Program-made: the position numbers and the translations under genes
Shown here: positions 48,604-58,715 of the stretch, one piece after another
Layout of the letters: each line of letters opens with the position of its first letter
How positions within the stretch are numbered: position 1 is the stretch's first letter
NCBI RefSeq assembly: GCF_001866645.1
Contig: NZ_MLYP01000014.1
Location: forward strand, 17,309 to 81,308
Length of the DNA stretch: 64,000 bases
Reading direction: 5' to 3'
Source of the DNA: Streptomyces colonosanans
GTDB lineage: Bacteria > Actinomycetota > Actinomycetes > Streptomycetales > Streptomycetaceae
The notes under the pieces: model-generated
The model's database searches: none
What the model saw: the letters and a program-made list of their open reading frames with translations, nothing else
What the model was told of the DNA's origin: nothing

Positions 48604-49224
48604 CTACCGGCTGACGGGTCGTAGCCCTTCCAGCACCGTGTCGACGATCCGCTCGGCGAGGCCCTCCTCCAGCCCGGCGTCGGGGCGCAGAACGGAGCGT
48701 ACGAGCATGGGGCCGACGAGGATGTCGTTCATCAGTTCCACGTCCACGTCCTGACGCAGTTCGCCGTTCTTCTGCCCGCGGCGCAGGACGTCGAGCCCGA
48801 GCCGGCGCCGGGGGGCGACGACGCACGCGTGGTACGCGGACCAGATCTTGGGGTTGCTCTTCATCTGGACGTGCGCGTTGTGCAGGATCGCCGAGGTGCG
48901 GCTGGCCAGCCCGCGCTGCCGCAGCGACTCCAGGAGCACCACGAGGTCGTCGCGCATCGAGGTGCCGGGCAGTTCGGGGTCCCCGGGCTCGGCCGAGCGC
49001 ACGGCGTCGATGAAGAGGTCGTCCTTGTTGCTCCAGCGGCGGTAGATGGTGGCCTTGCCGACGCCGGCGGTGCGGGCGATGCGCTCTATCGAGAGGTCCG
49101 CGAGGGGGACGCCGTCCTCGATGAGCTTCATCACACCGTCGATGATGGCCCGTTCGACGGCCTCGCTGCGGGGGCGTCCGCGTACGGGGCAGTCCTGCTG
49201 GGGCCGGCTGTCGGCGAGGCTCAC
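48604..49224 (-). CDS. TetR family regulator of the adjacent efflux gene
   Basis: 206 aa from the GTG at 49224, with GGAG 6 nt upstream. HTH: IERIARTAGVGKATIYRRW. It follows an EmrB/QacA-like exporter (gap 97 nt) on the same strand, so it probably represses this operon through the palindrome at 50933-50963. An upstream ATG at 49317 would add a non-conserved leader. Confidence 0.88.
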   Translation of the reverse strand: MSLADSRPQQDCPVRGRPRSEAVERAIIDGVMKLIEDGVPLADLSIERIARTAGVGKATIYRRWSNKDDLFIDAVRSAEPGDPELPGTSMRDDLVVLLESLRQRGLASRTSAILHNAHVQMKSNPKIWSAYHACVVAPRRRLGLDVLRRGQKNGELRQDVDVELMNDILVGPMLVRSVLRPDAGLEEGLAERIVDTVLEGLRPVSR

Positions 49225-49321
49225 GTTCCGCTCCGTCCTTGCTGCGCTGGGATGGATGATTCTTCCCGCTGTGCGCGGTGCCGGACACCCCGCCCCCCGA
49301 GTGTCCGGCCCAGGCATGCCG

Positions 49322-50914
49322 TCAGTGATCCGCCGTCACCGACTCCGCCTCTTCCTGGTCCGCCTGCGGTGCGGGCTGCTTGCCGGGCAGGTACAGCGCC
49401 ACCACGATCGCGCCGAGCAACGCCACGCCCGCGCCCCACAGCGCCGTGGTGTGCATCGCGTGCAGGAACGCGTCGTTGGCGGGGGCGACCAGGGCCTTGC
49501 CGTTCGGGCCGAGCTGCGCGGCCACACCGAGCGTCGCCTCGATCGACTCGCCCGCGGTGTGGCGGACGCCGGCCGGGAGGAAGGCGAGCTTGTCCTGGAC
49601 GCCGTTGCGGTACGCCGTCGACAGGACCGAGCCGAGCACCGCGATGCCCAGCGCGCCGCCGACCTGGCGGAAGGTGTTGCTGAGCGCGGACGCGGAGCCC
49701 GCCTTCTCACGGGGCAGCGCCTGCATGATGACCACGCTGGTCGGGGTCATGATGTGGGCCATGCCGGTGCCCATGAGGAAGAAGATGACCTCGAGGATCC
49801 AGATCGGCGTGTCCGCCTTCAGGGTGGCGAACGAGGCGAGCATCGCGCCGACGACGACCATGCCGGCGGTCGTCGTGGCCTTGTTGCCGAACCGTTCGAC
49901 CACCAGTCGGGCGCGCGGCGCGAAGATCATCTGCGCGGCGGCCAGCGGCAGCATCAGCAGGCCGGTCTGCAGCGGCGTGTACCCGCGCACGCTCTGGGTG
50001 TAGAAGACGGAGAAGAAGGTCACGCCCATCAGCGCGAAGAAGACCAGCGCGATCGCGGTGATGGCAGCGGAGAAGACCTTGTTCTTGAAGTACGTGACGT
50101 CGATGGACGGGTGGTCGCTGCGCTTCTCGTACACCACGAAGAACGCGAGCACGGCGAGACCGGCGGCGATGGTGGCGAGGACCGTGGCATCGGTGAAGTC
50201 GGCCAGCTGGCCACCCTTGATGATGCCGTAGACGAGCAGGACCAGGCCGATGACCGACAGGACGACACCGACGGGGTCGATGTGGCCGGGGTTGGGGTCG
50301 CGGGAGTCGGGGACCAGCCAGACCATCAGGATCAGCGCGGCGATCACGATGGGCACGTTGACCAGGAAGACGGAGCCCCACCAGAAGTGGTCGAGGAGCA
50401 CTCCGCCGGTGATCGGTCCGATGGCGATGGCGAGGCCGACGCCGCCGGCCCATATGCCGATGGCCTTGGGCTGCTCGTCGCGCTCGAAGACGTTCATCAG
50501 GACGGCGAGCGTCGCCGGCATCACGAAGGCGGCACCGAGGCCCATGACCGCGCGGAACGCGATGAGCTGGCCCGGCGAGCCGGACTCGGCCGCGAGCGCC
50601 GACCCCACGCCGAACACGGCGAGACCGGCCAGCAGCATCTTCTTGCGACCCAGGCGGTCACCGAGCAGGCCCGCGGTGAACAGCAGCCCGGCGAAGACGA
50701 GCGTGTAGGCGTTGATGGCCCATTCCAGCTCGCTCTGCGTGGCGCCCAATCCGGTCGGGGCCGGGGTGGAGATGGTCTTGATGGCGACGTTGAGGATGGA
50801 GTTGTCGAGCACCACGATCAGCAGGCTGAGCATCAGCACACCGAGGATGGCCCACCGGCGCCGGTGCACCGCCTCGGGGACCCGGCGTTCGGCAGAGGCA
50901 GCAAGAGATGTCAT
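49322..50914 (-). CDS. MFS exporter, DHA2 (EmrB/QacA) type
   Basis: 530 aa, 14 membrane segments. Signature parts: [15 protein letters not shown] in segment 1, [13 protein letters not shown] (motif A) and [15 protein letters not shown] (motif C). It would export toxic compounds by proton antiport. Its promoter carries a perfect palindrome for the TetR protein encoded downstream. Confidence 0.93.
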   Translation of the reverse strand: MTSLAASAERRVPEAVHRRRWAILGVLMLSLLIVVLDNSILNVAIKTISTPAPTGLGATQSELEWAINAYTLVFAGLLFTAGLLGDRLGRKKMLLAGLAVFGVGSALAAESGSPGQLIAFRAVMGLGAAFVMPATLAVLMNVFERDEQPKAIGIWAGGVGLAIAIGPITGGVLLDHFWWGSVFLVNVPIVIAALILMVWLVPDSRDPNPGHIDPVGVVLSVIGLVLLVYGIIKGGQLADFTDATVLATIAAGLAVLAFFVVYEKRSDHPSIDVTYFKNKVFSAAITAIALVFFALMGVTFFSVFYTQSVRGYTPLQTGLLMLPLAAAQMIFAPRARLVVERFGNKATTTAGMVVVGAMLASFATLKADTPIWILEVIFFLMGTGMAHIMTPTSVVIMQALPREKAGSASALSNTFRQVGGALGIAVLGSVLSTAYRNGVQDKLAFLPAGVRHTAGESIEATLGVAAQLGPNGKALVAPANDAFLHAMHTTALWGAGVALLGAIVVALYLPGKQPAPQADQEEAESVTADH

Positions 50915-50932
50915 GGCACTGAGCCTAGAAGC

Positions 50933-50963
50933 ATTTCGATACGGAACCGTCTCGTATCGAAAT
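50933..50963. promoter_or_regulatory. TetR operator of the efflux operon
   Basis: ATTTCGATACG and CGTATCGAAAT form a perfect 11-bp inverted repeat with a 9-nt spacer; within it ACGGAACCGT is a second palindrome. It lies 19 nt upstream of the exporter ATG. Confidence 0.8.
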
Positions 50964-51123
50964 TCTTTACTGAGGCCTTACGAACGCCCGTACGGGAGGG
51001 CCGGAGGAGGGCCGTGAGCCGCGTCCCGTCCCCGCCCTAGCCGCGCATGGCACGAAGTGCCACCATGGGGTTGATCCGGGGACGCCGTCAGGGCGCCTCG
51101 AGATGACAGAAGGAGCCGTTGCG

Positions 51124-52011
51124 ATGACGCAGCTTCCGGCTGCCCAGGGGCAGCCCGCTCAGAGTGCGCTCAAGCCGTCCGACAGCAGCAAGGCGCTGTA
51201 CGGGGGAAAGAGCACCCGCCGCATCACCGTACGCGACATCACCGCCGCCAAGGAGCGCGGCGAGAAGTGGCCCATGCTCACCGCCTACGACGCGATGACC
51301 GCGTCCGTGTTCGACGAGGCCGGTATCCCGGTCATGCTCGTCGGCGACTCGGCGGGCAACTGCCACCTCGGGTACGAGACCACCGTTCCCGTCACCCTCG
51401 ACGAGATGACCATGCTGTCCGCCGCGGTCGTCCGGGGCACCCAGCGCGCCCTGATCGTCGCCGACCTGCCCTTCGGCTCGTACCAGGAGGGCCCGGTGCA
51501 GGCGCTGCGCTCGGCCACCCGCCTGGTGAAGGAGGCCGGGGTCGGCGCCGTGAAGCTGGAGGGCGGTGAGCGCTCGCACCGCCAGATCGAGCTGCTGGTG
51601 GAGTCCGGCATCCCGGTCATGGCGCACATCGGTCTGACCCCGCAGTCGGTCAACGCCATGGGCTACCGCGTGCAGGGGCGCGGCGAGGAGGCCGCGGCGC
51701 AACTGCTGCGGGACGCCAAGGCCGTGCAGGACGCGGGCGCGTTCGCCGTCGTCCTGGAACTGGTCCCGGCGGAACTGGCCGCCGAGGTCACCCGCACGCT
51801 GCACATCCCGACGGTCGGCATCGGCGCGGGCCCGGACACGGACGCCCAGGTCCTGGTGTGGACCGACATGCTGGGGCTGACCGGTGGCCGGGTGCCGAAG
51901 TTCGTGAAGAAGTACGCGGACCTGCGGCAGGTCATGGGCGACGCGGCGAAGGCGTTCGCCGAGGACGTCGTGGGCGGAACGTTCCCCCTTGAGGAGCACT
52001 CGGTGCACTGA
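51124..52011 (+). CDS. panB: 3-methyl-2-oxobutanoate hydroxymethyltransferase
   Basis: 295 aa. VRDITAAKERGEKWPMLTAY, LVGDSAGNCHLGY (metal site region), VKLEGGE and MAHIGLTPQSV are typical for PanB. It makes ketopantoate for pantothenate/CoA. The start ATG at 51124 has AAGGAG 9 nt upstream. The N-terminal 30 residues are a longer extension than in E. coli, as in other actinobacteria. Confidence 0.96.
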   Translation: MTQLPAAQGQPAQSALKPSDSSKALYGGKSTRRITVRDITAAKERGEKWPMLTAYDAMTASVFDEAGIPVMLVGDSAGNCHLGYETTVPVTLDEMTMLSAAVVRGTQRALIVADLPFGSYQEGPVQALRSATRLVKEAGVGAVKLEGGERSHRQIELLVESGIPVMAHIGLTPQSVNAMGYRVQGRGEEAAAQLLRDAKAVQDAGAFAVVLELVPAELAAEVTRTLHIPTVGIGAGPDTDAQVLVWTDMLGLTGGRVPKFVKKYADLRQVMGDAAKAFAEDVVGGTFPLEEHSVH

Positions 52012-52219
52012 GTGCACTGCCGGGTGCGGTAGCCGACACACTGCGCGCCGCTTGTCGCCGGCCGCGCGGTTCCCCCGCCCCTCACGGGGCCGCAGCAGCC
52101 CGCCGATCTTCCCCCGTCGGCGGGCTGCTCGCCGTTGTGTCGGCGGTGTGCCGGTGGTTCATCGGCGCTGTAGGCGGCCTGTCGGCGGTTTGTCGGTGGC
52201 GGCTGGCACCGTGGTCGGC

Positions 52220-53251
52220 ATGACGCGCATCGACAAGAATCCCCACGACGCCGCATCGGACGCGGCCGTCACGGTACGGGGGCTGGTCAAGCACTACGGC
52301 GAGACGAAGGCACTGGACGGCGTCGACCTCGACGTGCGCGAGGGCACGGTCCTCGGTGTGCTCGGGCCGAACGGCGCCGGCAAGACCACCCTGGTCCGCT
52401 GTCTGTCCACCCTCATCACCCCGGACGCCGGCCAGGCGACGGTCGCCGGCTACGACGTCGTCCGCCAGCCCCGCCAGACCCGGCGCGTGATCGGCCTCAC
52501 CGGCCAGTACGCCTCGGTCGACGAGAAACTCTCCGGGTACGAGAACCTGTACATGATCGGCCGGCTCCTCGACCTGCCCCGCAAGGAGGCCCGCGCCCGG
52601 GCCGACGGGCTCCTGGAGCGGTTCTCGCTCACCGAGGCGGCCAAGCGCCCGGCGTCCACGTACTCCGGCGGTATGCGGCGGCGCCTCGACCTCGCCGCCT
52701 CCATGATCGGGCACCCCGCCGTGCTGTATCTGGACGAGCCGACCACCGGCCTGGACCCGCGGACGCGGAACGAGGTGTGGACGGAGATCAAGCGGATGGT
52801 CGCCGAGGGCGCGACGGTGCTGCTCACCACCCAGTACATGGAGGAGGCCGAGCAGTTGGCCTCCGAGCTGACCGTCATCGACCGCGGCAAGGTCGTCGCG
52901 GGCGGCCGCGTCGACGAGCTGAAGGCCAGGGTCGGCGGCCGTACGCTGCGCATCCGCCCGGCCGACCCGCAGGAGCTCGGCCCGACGGCCACGGCGCTCG
53001 ACGAGTTCGGCCTCACCGGACCCGGCAACGCGACCGTGGACACCGGGACCGGCACCGTCCTGGTGCCGATCCTCAGCGACGAGCAGCTGACCGCGGTGGT
53101 CGGCGCGCTCACCGCCCGCGGCATCACGCTCGCCGACATCGCCACCGAACTGCCCAGCCTGGACGAGGTGTTCCTGTCCCTGACCGGCCACAAGGCCAGT
53201 GCCCCGCAGGACGTCACGCCCGCCGACTCCCGCGAGGAGGTCGCCGTATGA
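52220..53251 (+). CDS. ABC transporter ATPase, DrrA type
   Basis: 343 aa. Walker A GPNGAGKTT, signature YSGGMRRRLDLA, Walker B VLYLDEPTTGLDP. The C-terminal 100 residues carry the DrrA-type extension (PSLDEVFLSLTG). It pairs with the next permease for export of drugs or lipids. The ATG at 52220 has no clear ribosome site; a GTG at 52211 in frame is an alternative. Confidence 0.93.
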   Translation: MTRIDKNPHDAASDAAVTVRGLVKHYGETKALDGVDLDVREGTVLGVLGPNGAGKTTLVRCLSTLITPDAGQATVAGYDVVRQPRQTRRVIGLTGQYASVDEKLSGYENLYMIGRLLDLPRKEARARADGLLERFSLTEAAKRPASTYSGGMRRRLDLAASMIGHPAVLYLDEPTTGLDPRTRNEVWTEIKRMVAEGATVLLTTQYMEEAEQLASELTVIDRGKVVAGGRVDELKARVGGRTLRIRPADPQELGPTATALDEFGLTGPGNATVDTGTGTVLVPILSDEQLTAVVGALTARGITLADIATELPSLDEVFLSLTGHKASAPQDVTPADSREEVAV

Positions 53252-54069
53252 GTGCCACGGCCATCGCCACCCCCGTCGCCGACGCCGACGCCCGGATCAC
53301 GCTGCGCGGGCATCTGCGGCACACCGGCGCACTCATCCGGCGCAATCTGCTCTGGATCCGCCAGGACCCCGAGTCGATGTTCGACGCGCTGTTCATGCCG
53401 ATCGTCTTCACGCTGCTGTTCGTGTACGTCTTCGGCGGCTCGATCGGCCTGGCGCTGGGCGGTGGCCAGGAGCAGTACGTGCAGTACGTCATCCCCGGCA
53501 TGTTGGCGATGATGAGCATGACCCTCTCGCAGGGTGTCGGCACCGGGTTCAGCCAGGACTTCAACAGCGGTGTCATGGACCGTTTCCGCTCGCTGCCGAT
53601 CGGACGCGGGTCCGTGCTGTTCGCGAAGATCGCCGTGGAGCTGGCCCGGATGCTGTTCGCCACGGCCGTCCTGATGGTCGTCGCCGTCCTGGTCGGGTTC
53701 CACATCCACCACTGGGCCGGCCTGTTCGCGACCGTGGGCCTGTCGGCGGTGTTCGCCTCCTCGATCATGTGGGTGTTCCTCACCCTCGGCGTGACGCTGA
53801 AGAACGCGCAGTCGGTGCAGGCGATGGGCTTCCTGGTGCTGTTCCCGCTGCAGTTCGGCTCCTCGATCTTCGCGCCGACGAACTCGATGCCCGGCTGGCT
53901 GCGGCACTTCACCGACTACAACCCGCTGTCCACGCTCGCGGACGCGGCCCGGGGGCTGATGGTGGGCGGCCCGGTCGCGCACGATCTGTGGGTGACGGTG
54001 GTCTGGTCGGTGGCGATCACGGCGGTCGCAGCGCCCATCGCCATCCGCAAGTACACCAGGAAGACCTGA
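53248..54069 (+). CDS. ABC transporter permease, DrrB type
   Basis: 273 aa with six membrane segments of the ABC-2 type (PGMLAMMSMTLSQGVG and NSGVMDRFRSLPIGRGSVL). ATGA overlap with the ATPase gene and a GAGGAGG site. The next gene is a SARP-type regulator facing it, 34 nt away from the stop. Confidence 0.92.
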   Translation: MSATAIATPVADADARITLRGHLRHTGALIRRNLLWIRQDPESMFDALFMPIVFTLLFVYVFGGSIGLALGGGQEQYVQYVIPGMLAMMSMTLSQGVGTGFSQDFNSGVMDRFRSLPIGRGSVLFAKIAVELARMLFATAVLMVVAVLVGFHIHHWAGLFATVGLSAVFASSIMWVFLTLGVTLKNAQSVQAMGFLVLFPLQFGSSIFAPTNSMPGWLRHFTDYNPLSTLADAARGLMVGGPVAHDLWVTVVWSVAITAVAAPIAIRKYTRKT

Positions 54070-54103
54070 CCCCGGCACGGGGCACCAGCACCGCCGGTCC
54101 GCG

Positions 54104-57100
54104 TCAGACGAGGGCGACGGCCTCCTCCAGCGAGAGTCCGTCGCCCTCCGCGTAGGCGGCCTCGTACACGGCGTCGCCCAGCGCGGCGCGGGCCGCCGCC
54201 TCCGCCTTGGCGCGGGCCTCGCGTTCCGCCGGGGTCTCGACGTGGCCGGGCGGCAGCAGACGGTCGGCGGCGGCCAGGCAGCGGGCCGCGTCGCGGGCGC
54301 GGAGCCCGCCGTCCATGCCGGTGAGCACGATCGCGGCAATGACGAGGTGGACGGAGGGCATGTGCGGCGCGATCATCTGGGTCATCCGGTCCTCGGCCCA
54401 CGCGAGCGACTTGCGCACCTTGGCCAGGGCTTCGGGATACCGCTCGTCCACCGTGTCCAGCCAGGCTTCCACGCCGAGCACCAGGCCCTCGAAGACCACG
54501 AAACCGATCGCCTTGAAGTCCCTGCGCAGCAACCGGATCTGCTCACGCGCCTCGGCCACCCGGTCGGTGCGGCTGAGCCACATCGCCAGGAAGATCCGGG
54601 CGGCGGGCATGGCGCCGCTGAACCAGCTGTGGTCCTCCTCGACGACCTGGCGCAGCAGCCGCTCGCCCCTTTCGCTCTCCCCCGCGTCGAGCAGGACACT
54701 GCCGAGGCGGGCGACGAGCACGGCCGTCTGGGAGCGGGCGCCGAGCTGTTCGGCGTACTCCCGGGCGGCCTCGTAGTCGGCTGCCGCGAGCAGGTACTCA
54801 CCGCACCGTTCACGGGCCTCGCCACGGGCGGACAGGGCCTCGGCCACGCCCCAGGCGTCCCCGATCCGACGGAAGATCTCCAGTGCGTCGTCGGCGTCCC
54901 GGCTCGCGTCCCCCGCCCAGCGGCTGCGGTTGGCGAGGATGTTCGCCCGTACCTGCAGGCACTGGGCCAGCTCCCAGGTGTAGCCGCGTTCACGGCAGGT
55001 GCGGACGGTCTCGTCGAAGACCGCGCGCATACGGTCCACGTCGGCGGTGAGCAGCACGGCGAAGAACCACAGGAAGCCGGGCATGCGGCAGGTCTGCGGC
55101 TGGCCGGGGCGGTAGGTCTCGCTGATGACGCGCAGCTTCTCCTTGGCCTCGGCCGTCTCCCACGCCGAAGGGTCCATGTCCATGCAGGCGAGGTGGAAGA
55201 GATGGGCGCCGCGGCGGGCCTCGTCGAGGATCTCCGGGCGCATCGGCGGCGGGCTGTCGGTGCACTTCTCGCGGAGGTCGGGCACCTCTCGGGCGGGCGA
55301 GGTGAAGGGATCGGGGCCGAGGGCGATGACGGCGTTCGACCAGGCGCGGGCCTCGGTGCGCAGGTCCCGCATGTGCCAGTACCAGCCCAGCGAGTGCAGC
55401 AGGCAGAGCGCCTCCTGCTCGTCACCGGCAGCGACAGCGCGGCGCAGGGCGGTGCGCAGGTTCTCGTACTCCACCTGAAGCCGTTCGATCGCCGCGCGTT
55501 GGGCCGATGAGCGCAGCAACGGGTCGGTGGTGCGGGCGAGTTCGCGGTAGTACGTGAGGTGGGCGCGCTCGGCGTCGGGCCGCTCACCGGACTCGTCGAG
55601 CCGCTCGCCCGCGTACTCGGCGACGGTCTCCAGGAGCCGGTAGCGCATCTCCCCGTCGCCCGAAGGGGTCGCCACCACCAGGGACTTGTCGACGAGGGAG
55701 CCGAGCCCTTCCAGTGCGGCGGGCCCGCACACTGCCTCGGCTGCGGCCAGGTCGCAGCCGCTGGCGAAGACGGACATCCGGCGCAGCACCGAGCGTTCGT
55801 CGGCGTCCAGGAGGTCCCAGGACCAGTCGACGACGGCCCGCAGGGTCTGCTGCCGGGGCAGCAGGGTGCGGGCGCCGGAGGTGAGCAGCCTGAAGCGGTC
55901 GTCGAGCCGGTCGGCGATCTGGCGCAGCGACAGCATGCGGAGCCGGGCGGCGGCCAGTTCGATGGCGAGCGGAAGGCCGTCGAGGCGACGGCAGATCTCG
56001 GCGGCGGCCTCGGGGTCGTCCTGGACCCGGAAGCCCGGCCGGACGGCGGCACCGCGGTCGGCGAGCAGCTTCAGCGCGTACGGCTGCGGCAGCGGCTCGA
56101 CCGGACGCAGCAACTCCCCCTGTACGCCGAGAGGTTCACGGCTGGTGGCGAGGACCGTCAGACCGGGGCAGCGTTCGAGGAGGTGCTCGACGAGCCGGGC
56201 GGCCGCGTCCACGACGTGTTCGCAGTTGTCGAGGATGAGCAGCATGCGGCGCCGCAGGCAGTGCTCGGCGAGCCGGACGAGGGGGTCGTCGTGCCGGTCG
56301 GCGACGGCACGCATCTCCTCGGCGCCGGCACCGCGCAGCACGGTCTCGCGCGCCCCGACGGCGGTGAGCACGGCCTCGGGCACGGCGTCCGGGTCGTCGA
56401 CCGGCGCCAGTTCGGCCATCCACACTCCGTCCGGCGCCGTGTGCGCCACGGCCTCGGCGGCCTCCTGCGACAGCCGCGTCTTGCCGGCGCCGCCCGGCCC
56501 GAGCAGGGTGACCAGCCGGGCGGCGGCGAGGTCACCGCGGATGGCGCCGATGTCGGCGTCCCGTCCGACGAAGGAGGTCAGGCGGGCACGGAGGTTGCCG
56601 GGCGGCGGGGAGGCGACGGGTATGTCCGCACCGGGGGGCACCAGGGGGCGGGGGACGGCGGCAGGGACCGGCGCGGCTTGCGGGGCGTACAGCAACTCCC
56701 CGTGCAATGCCCGCAGTTCGGGCCCCGGATCCGAGCCGAGCCGGTCCGCGAGGAGTTGCCGTACGTCCTCGTACGCGGCCAGTGCCTCGGCAGGCCTGCC
56801 CGCGTCGCGCAGGGCGCGCAGGCGCAGCGCCTGGAGGGGCTCGTCCAGGGGGTGGAGGTCGCACAGGGCGGTCAGTTCGGGCAGGTGCTGCTCGCCGTGG
56901 CCGAGGGTGAGGGCCGCCGTGAGGCGGGCGCGGCGCACGTCGAGGCGGCGGGTCTCCCAGCGGGCCGCCTCGGCGGTGCGGTCGGGGAGGTCGGCGAGGG
57001 CGGGGCCGTGCCACAGGACGAGGGCGTCGTCGAGGACGACCGCCGCCTTCGCGGGGTCGCCGTCGTCCAGCGCGCGCAGACCCTCCCCGGCGAGCCGCTC

Positions 57101-57409
57101 AAAGCGGTGCAGGTCGATGCCGTCCGGTGCCGTGGCCAGCCGGTAGCCGCCGTCCGCGGACTCCACCGCCTCCGGCCCGAGCGTCCGGCGCAGCCGTCCG
57201 ACCAGCGCCTGCAGGGCGCCCGTGGCGTCGGCGGGCGGGTCGCCGTCCCACACCTCGTCGACGAGGAGGGCGGCGGGGACGGTCCGACCGGCCCGCAGGG
57301 CGAGCACGGTCAGCAGGGCGCGCAGCCGCGCCCCGCCGACCGGGACGGGCGTGCCGTCGGCGTGGAATGCCTGGGTGGTGCCGAGGATCCGATAGCGCAC
57401 GGGGGTCAT
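54104..57409 (-). CDS. SARP/AfsR-type regulator: BTAD, NB-ARC ATPase and TPR region
   Basis: 1101 aa. Winged HTH (residues about 1-90; ALLTVLALRAGRTVPAALLV) and BTAD (about 95-240) as in SARP activators. A P-loop ATPase follows: LLGPGGAGKTRLSQE near residue 305 and LLILDNCEHV. The C-terminal half is helical and TPR-like. Such proteins activate secondary-metabolite or export genes. No biosynthetic cluster is in view; the adjacent drug-type ABC pair is the only likely target. The first Met at 57409 (MTPVRYRILG) is usual. Confidence 0.92.
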   Translation of the reverse strand: MTPVRYRILGTTQAFHADGTPVPVGGARLRALLTVLALRAGRTVPAALLVDEVWDGDPPADATGALQALVGRLRRTLGPEAVESADGGYRLATAPDGIDLHRFERLAGEGLRALDDGDPAKAAVVLDDALVLWHGPALADLPDRTAEAARWETRRLDVRRARLTAALTLGHGEQHLPELTALCDLHPLDEPLQALRLRALRDAGRPAEALAAYEDVRQLLADRLGSDPGPELRALHGELLYAPQAAPVPAAVPRPLVPPGADIPVASPPPGNLRARLTSFVGRDADIGAIRGDLAAARLVTLLGPGGAGKTRLSQEAAEAVAHTAPDGVWMAELAPVDDPDAVPEAVLTAVGARETVLRGAGAEEMRAVADRHDDPLVRLAEHCLRRRMLLILDNCEHVVDAAARLVEHLLERCPGLTVLATSREPLGVQGELLRPVEPLPQPYALKLLADRGAAVRPGFRVQDDPEAAAEICRRLDGLPLAIELAAARLRMLSLRQIADRLDDRFRLLTSGARTLLPRQQTLRAVVDWSWDLLDADERSVLRRMSVFASGCDLAAAEAVCGPAALEGLGSLVDKSLVVATPSGDGEMRYRLLETVAEYAGERLDESGERPDAERAHLTYYRELARTTDPLLRSSAQRAAIERLQVEYENLRTALRRAVAAGDEQEALCLLHSLGWYWHMRDLRTEARAWSNAVIALGPDPFTSPAREVPDLREKCTDSPPPMRPEILDEARRGAHLFHLACMDMDPSAWETAEAKEKLRVISETYRPGQPQTCRMPGFLWFFAVLLTADVDRMRAVFDETVRTCRERGYTWELAQCLQVRANILANRSRWAGDASRDADDALEIFRRIGDAWGVAEALSARGEARERCGEYLLAAADYEAAREYAEQLGARSQTAVLVARLGSVLLDAGESERGERLLRQVVEEDHSWFSGAMPAARIFLAMWLSRTDRVAEAREQIRLLRRDFKAIGFVVFEGLVLGVEAWLDTVDERYPEALAKVRKSLAWAEDRMTQMIAPHMPSVHLVIAAIVLTGMDGGLRARDAARCLAAADRLLPPGHVETPAEREARAKAEAAARAALGDAVYEAAYAEGDGLSLEEAVALV

Positions 57410-57561
57410 TGTCTCCGGTGGCGTCAGTGCCGGTCACGGGATTCGGGCGGTGCGGCGGTCTCCGCGTACCCACCCTCTCCGGAACCGGTACCGTTCGCGA
57501 GACGTTTTCGAGGTATGCCCGCCACGGCCGGGCGGCCTCCGGCACGAGCCCAGGGAGTCCT

Positions 57562-58392
57562 ATGACCACCGCCGCCACCCGGCGCAGCGACCGGAGGATC
57601 AGCCCCGTCTTCGTGGGGCTGCTGGCCGTGACGGCGGTCACCGGCTGGGCCACCTGGAGCGGCTTCGCCCAGGAGCCCGGCGTGGCCGTGTTCCTGTTCG
57701 TGACGAGCGCGTGGATCGTGTCGCTCTGCCTCCACGAGTACGCGCACGCGCGCACCGCACTGCTCGGCGGCGACATCACGGTCGGCGCCAAGGGCTACCT
57801 GAGCCTGAATCCTCTCGCCTACACACATGCCCTGCTGAGCATCGTCCTGCCGGTGATCTTCGTGATCATGGGCGGGATCGGTCTGCCGGGCGGCGCGGTC
57901 TTCATCGAGCGGAACCGCATCCGGGGCCGCTGGCGGCACAGCCTGATCTCGGCGGCGGGCCCGTTGACGAACGTGCTGTTCGCGGTGGTGTGCACGGCAC
58001 CGTTCTGGCTGCACGCGCTGGACGGGGTGCCCTCGGACTTCCGGTACGCGCTCGCGTTCCTCGCGCTGCTCCAGGTCACCGCGGCGATCCTGAACTTCCT
58101 GCCGGTGCCCGGCCTGGACGGCTACGGGGTGATCGAGCCCTGGCTGCCGTACAGCGTGAAGCGGCAGGTGGAGCCGTTCGCCCCGTTCGGCCTGCTGTTC
58201 GTGTTCGCGTTGCTGTGGGTCCCGTCGGTCAACAGCGCCTTCTTCGATGTGATCAACGGGATCCTGGGCGGCCTGGGCATCGACGCACCCGACCACTATT
58301 GCGGCCACTACCTATACGACTATGTATTCAGGACGCTGTCCGGGGGTCTGTTCGGGGATGCTGCCCCCGCCCCCATGTGTACCGCGTCTTAG
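57562..58392 (+). CDS. site-2 protease family (M50) membrane peptidase
   Basis: 276 aa with about six membrane segments. HEYAH near residue 63 and LPVPGLDGYGV near 190 are the zinc-binding motifs. It cleaves in the membrane; the substrate is unknown. The start ATG at 57562 has AGGGAG. The last 30 residues (YCGHYLYDYVFRT, GGLFGDAAP) are unusual and from an AT-richer stretch, and may be a changed C-terminus. Confidence 0.9.
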   Translation: MTTAATRRSDRRISPVFVGLLAVTAVTGWATWSGFAQEPGVAVFLFVTSAWIVSLCLHEYAHARTALLGGDITVGAKGYLSLNPLAYTHALLSIVLPVIFVIMGGIGLPGGAVFIERNRIRGRWRHSLISAAGPLTNVLFAVVCTAPFWLHALDGVPSDFRYALAFLALLQVTAAILNFLPVPGLDGYGVIEPWLPYSVKRQVEPFAPFGLLFVFALLWVPSVNSAFFDVINGILGGLGIDAPDHYCGHYLYDYVFRTLSGGLFGDAAPAPMCTAS

Positions 58393-58466
58393 CCGCCCAG
58401 ACATAACGAGCCCCGCTCACCTCCACAGGGGCCGCTTCTGGCAGGGCGCCAGCGAGTACTGCCAGG

Positions 58467-58652
58467 TCAGCCGGTGACGGACTGACCCTGGGCCGCCTTG
58501 CCGCGCCGCAGGTAGTACCAGGTCATGTTGGACGACAGGCCCGCGAGCAGCACCCAGACGATCCCCATCCAGCTGCCCTGGACGAACGACACGACCGCCG
58601 CGGCCACGGTGAGCAGGCAGGCGACCAGGGCGTAAAGGGCGAGGCGGGGCAT
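58467..58652 (-). CDS. small membrane protein
   Basis: 61 aa with two hydrophobic segments (LALYALVACLLTVAAAVVSF and GIVWVLLAGLSSNMTW). I know similar short proteins in streptomycetes at this position; the role is unknown. The ATG at 58652 follows AGGAG. Convergent with the M50 gene. Confidence 0.7.
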   Translation of the reverse strand: MPRLALYALVACLLTVAAAVVSFVQGSWMGIVWVLLAGLSSNMTWYYLRRGKAAQGQSVTG

Positions 58653-58715
58653 GGGTACGGCTCCTGTCGGGGGACACTGCTACGACCGGTACGCCGACCA
58701 GTGTCCCCCATGGGC

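Noticed and set aside
51989..52219. Long N-terminal extension of the ABC ATPase
   Set aside because: The stretch is a degenerate GTCGGCGGT-rich sequence after panB and does not look like protein.
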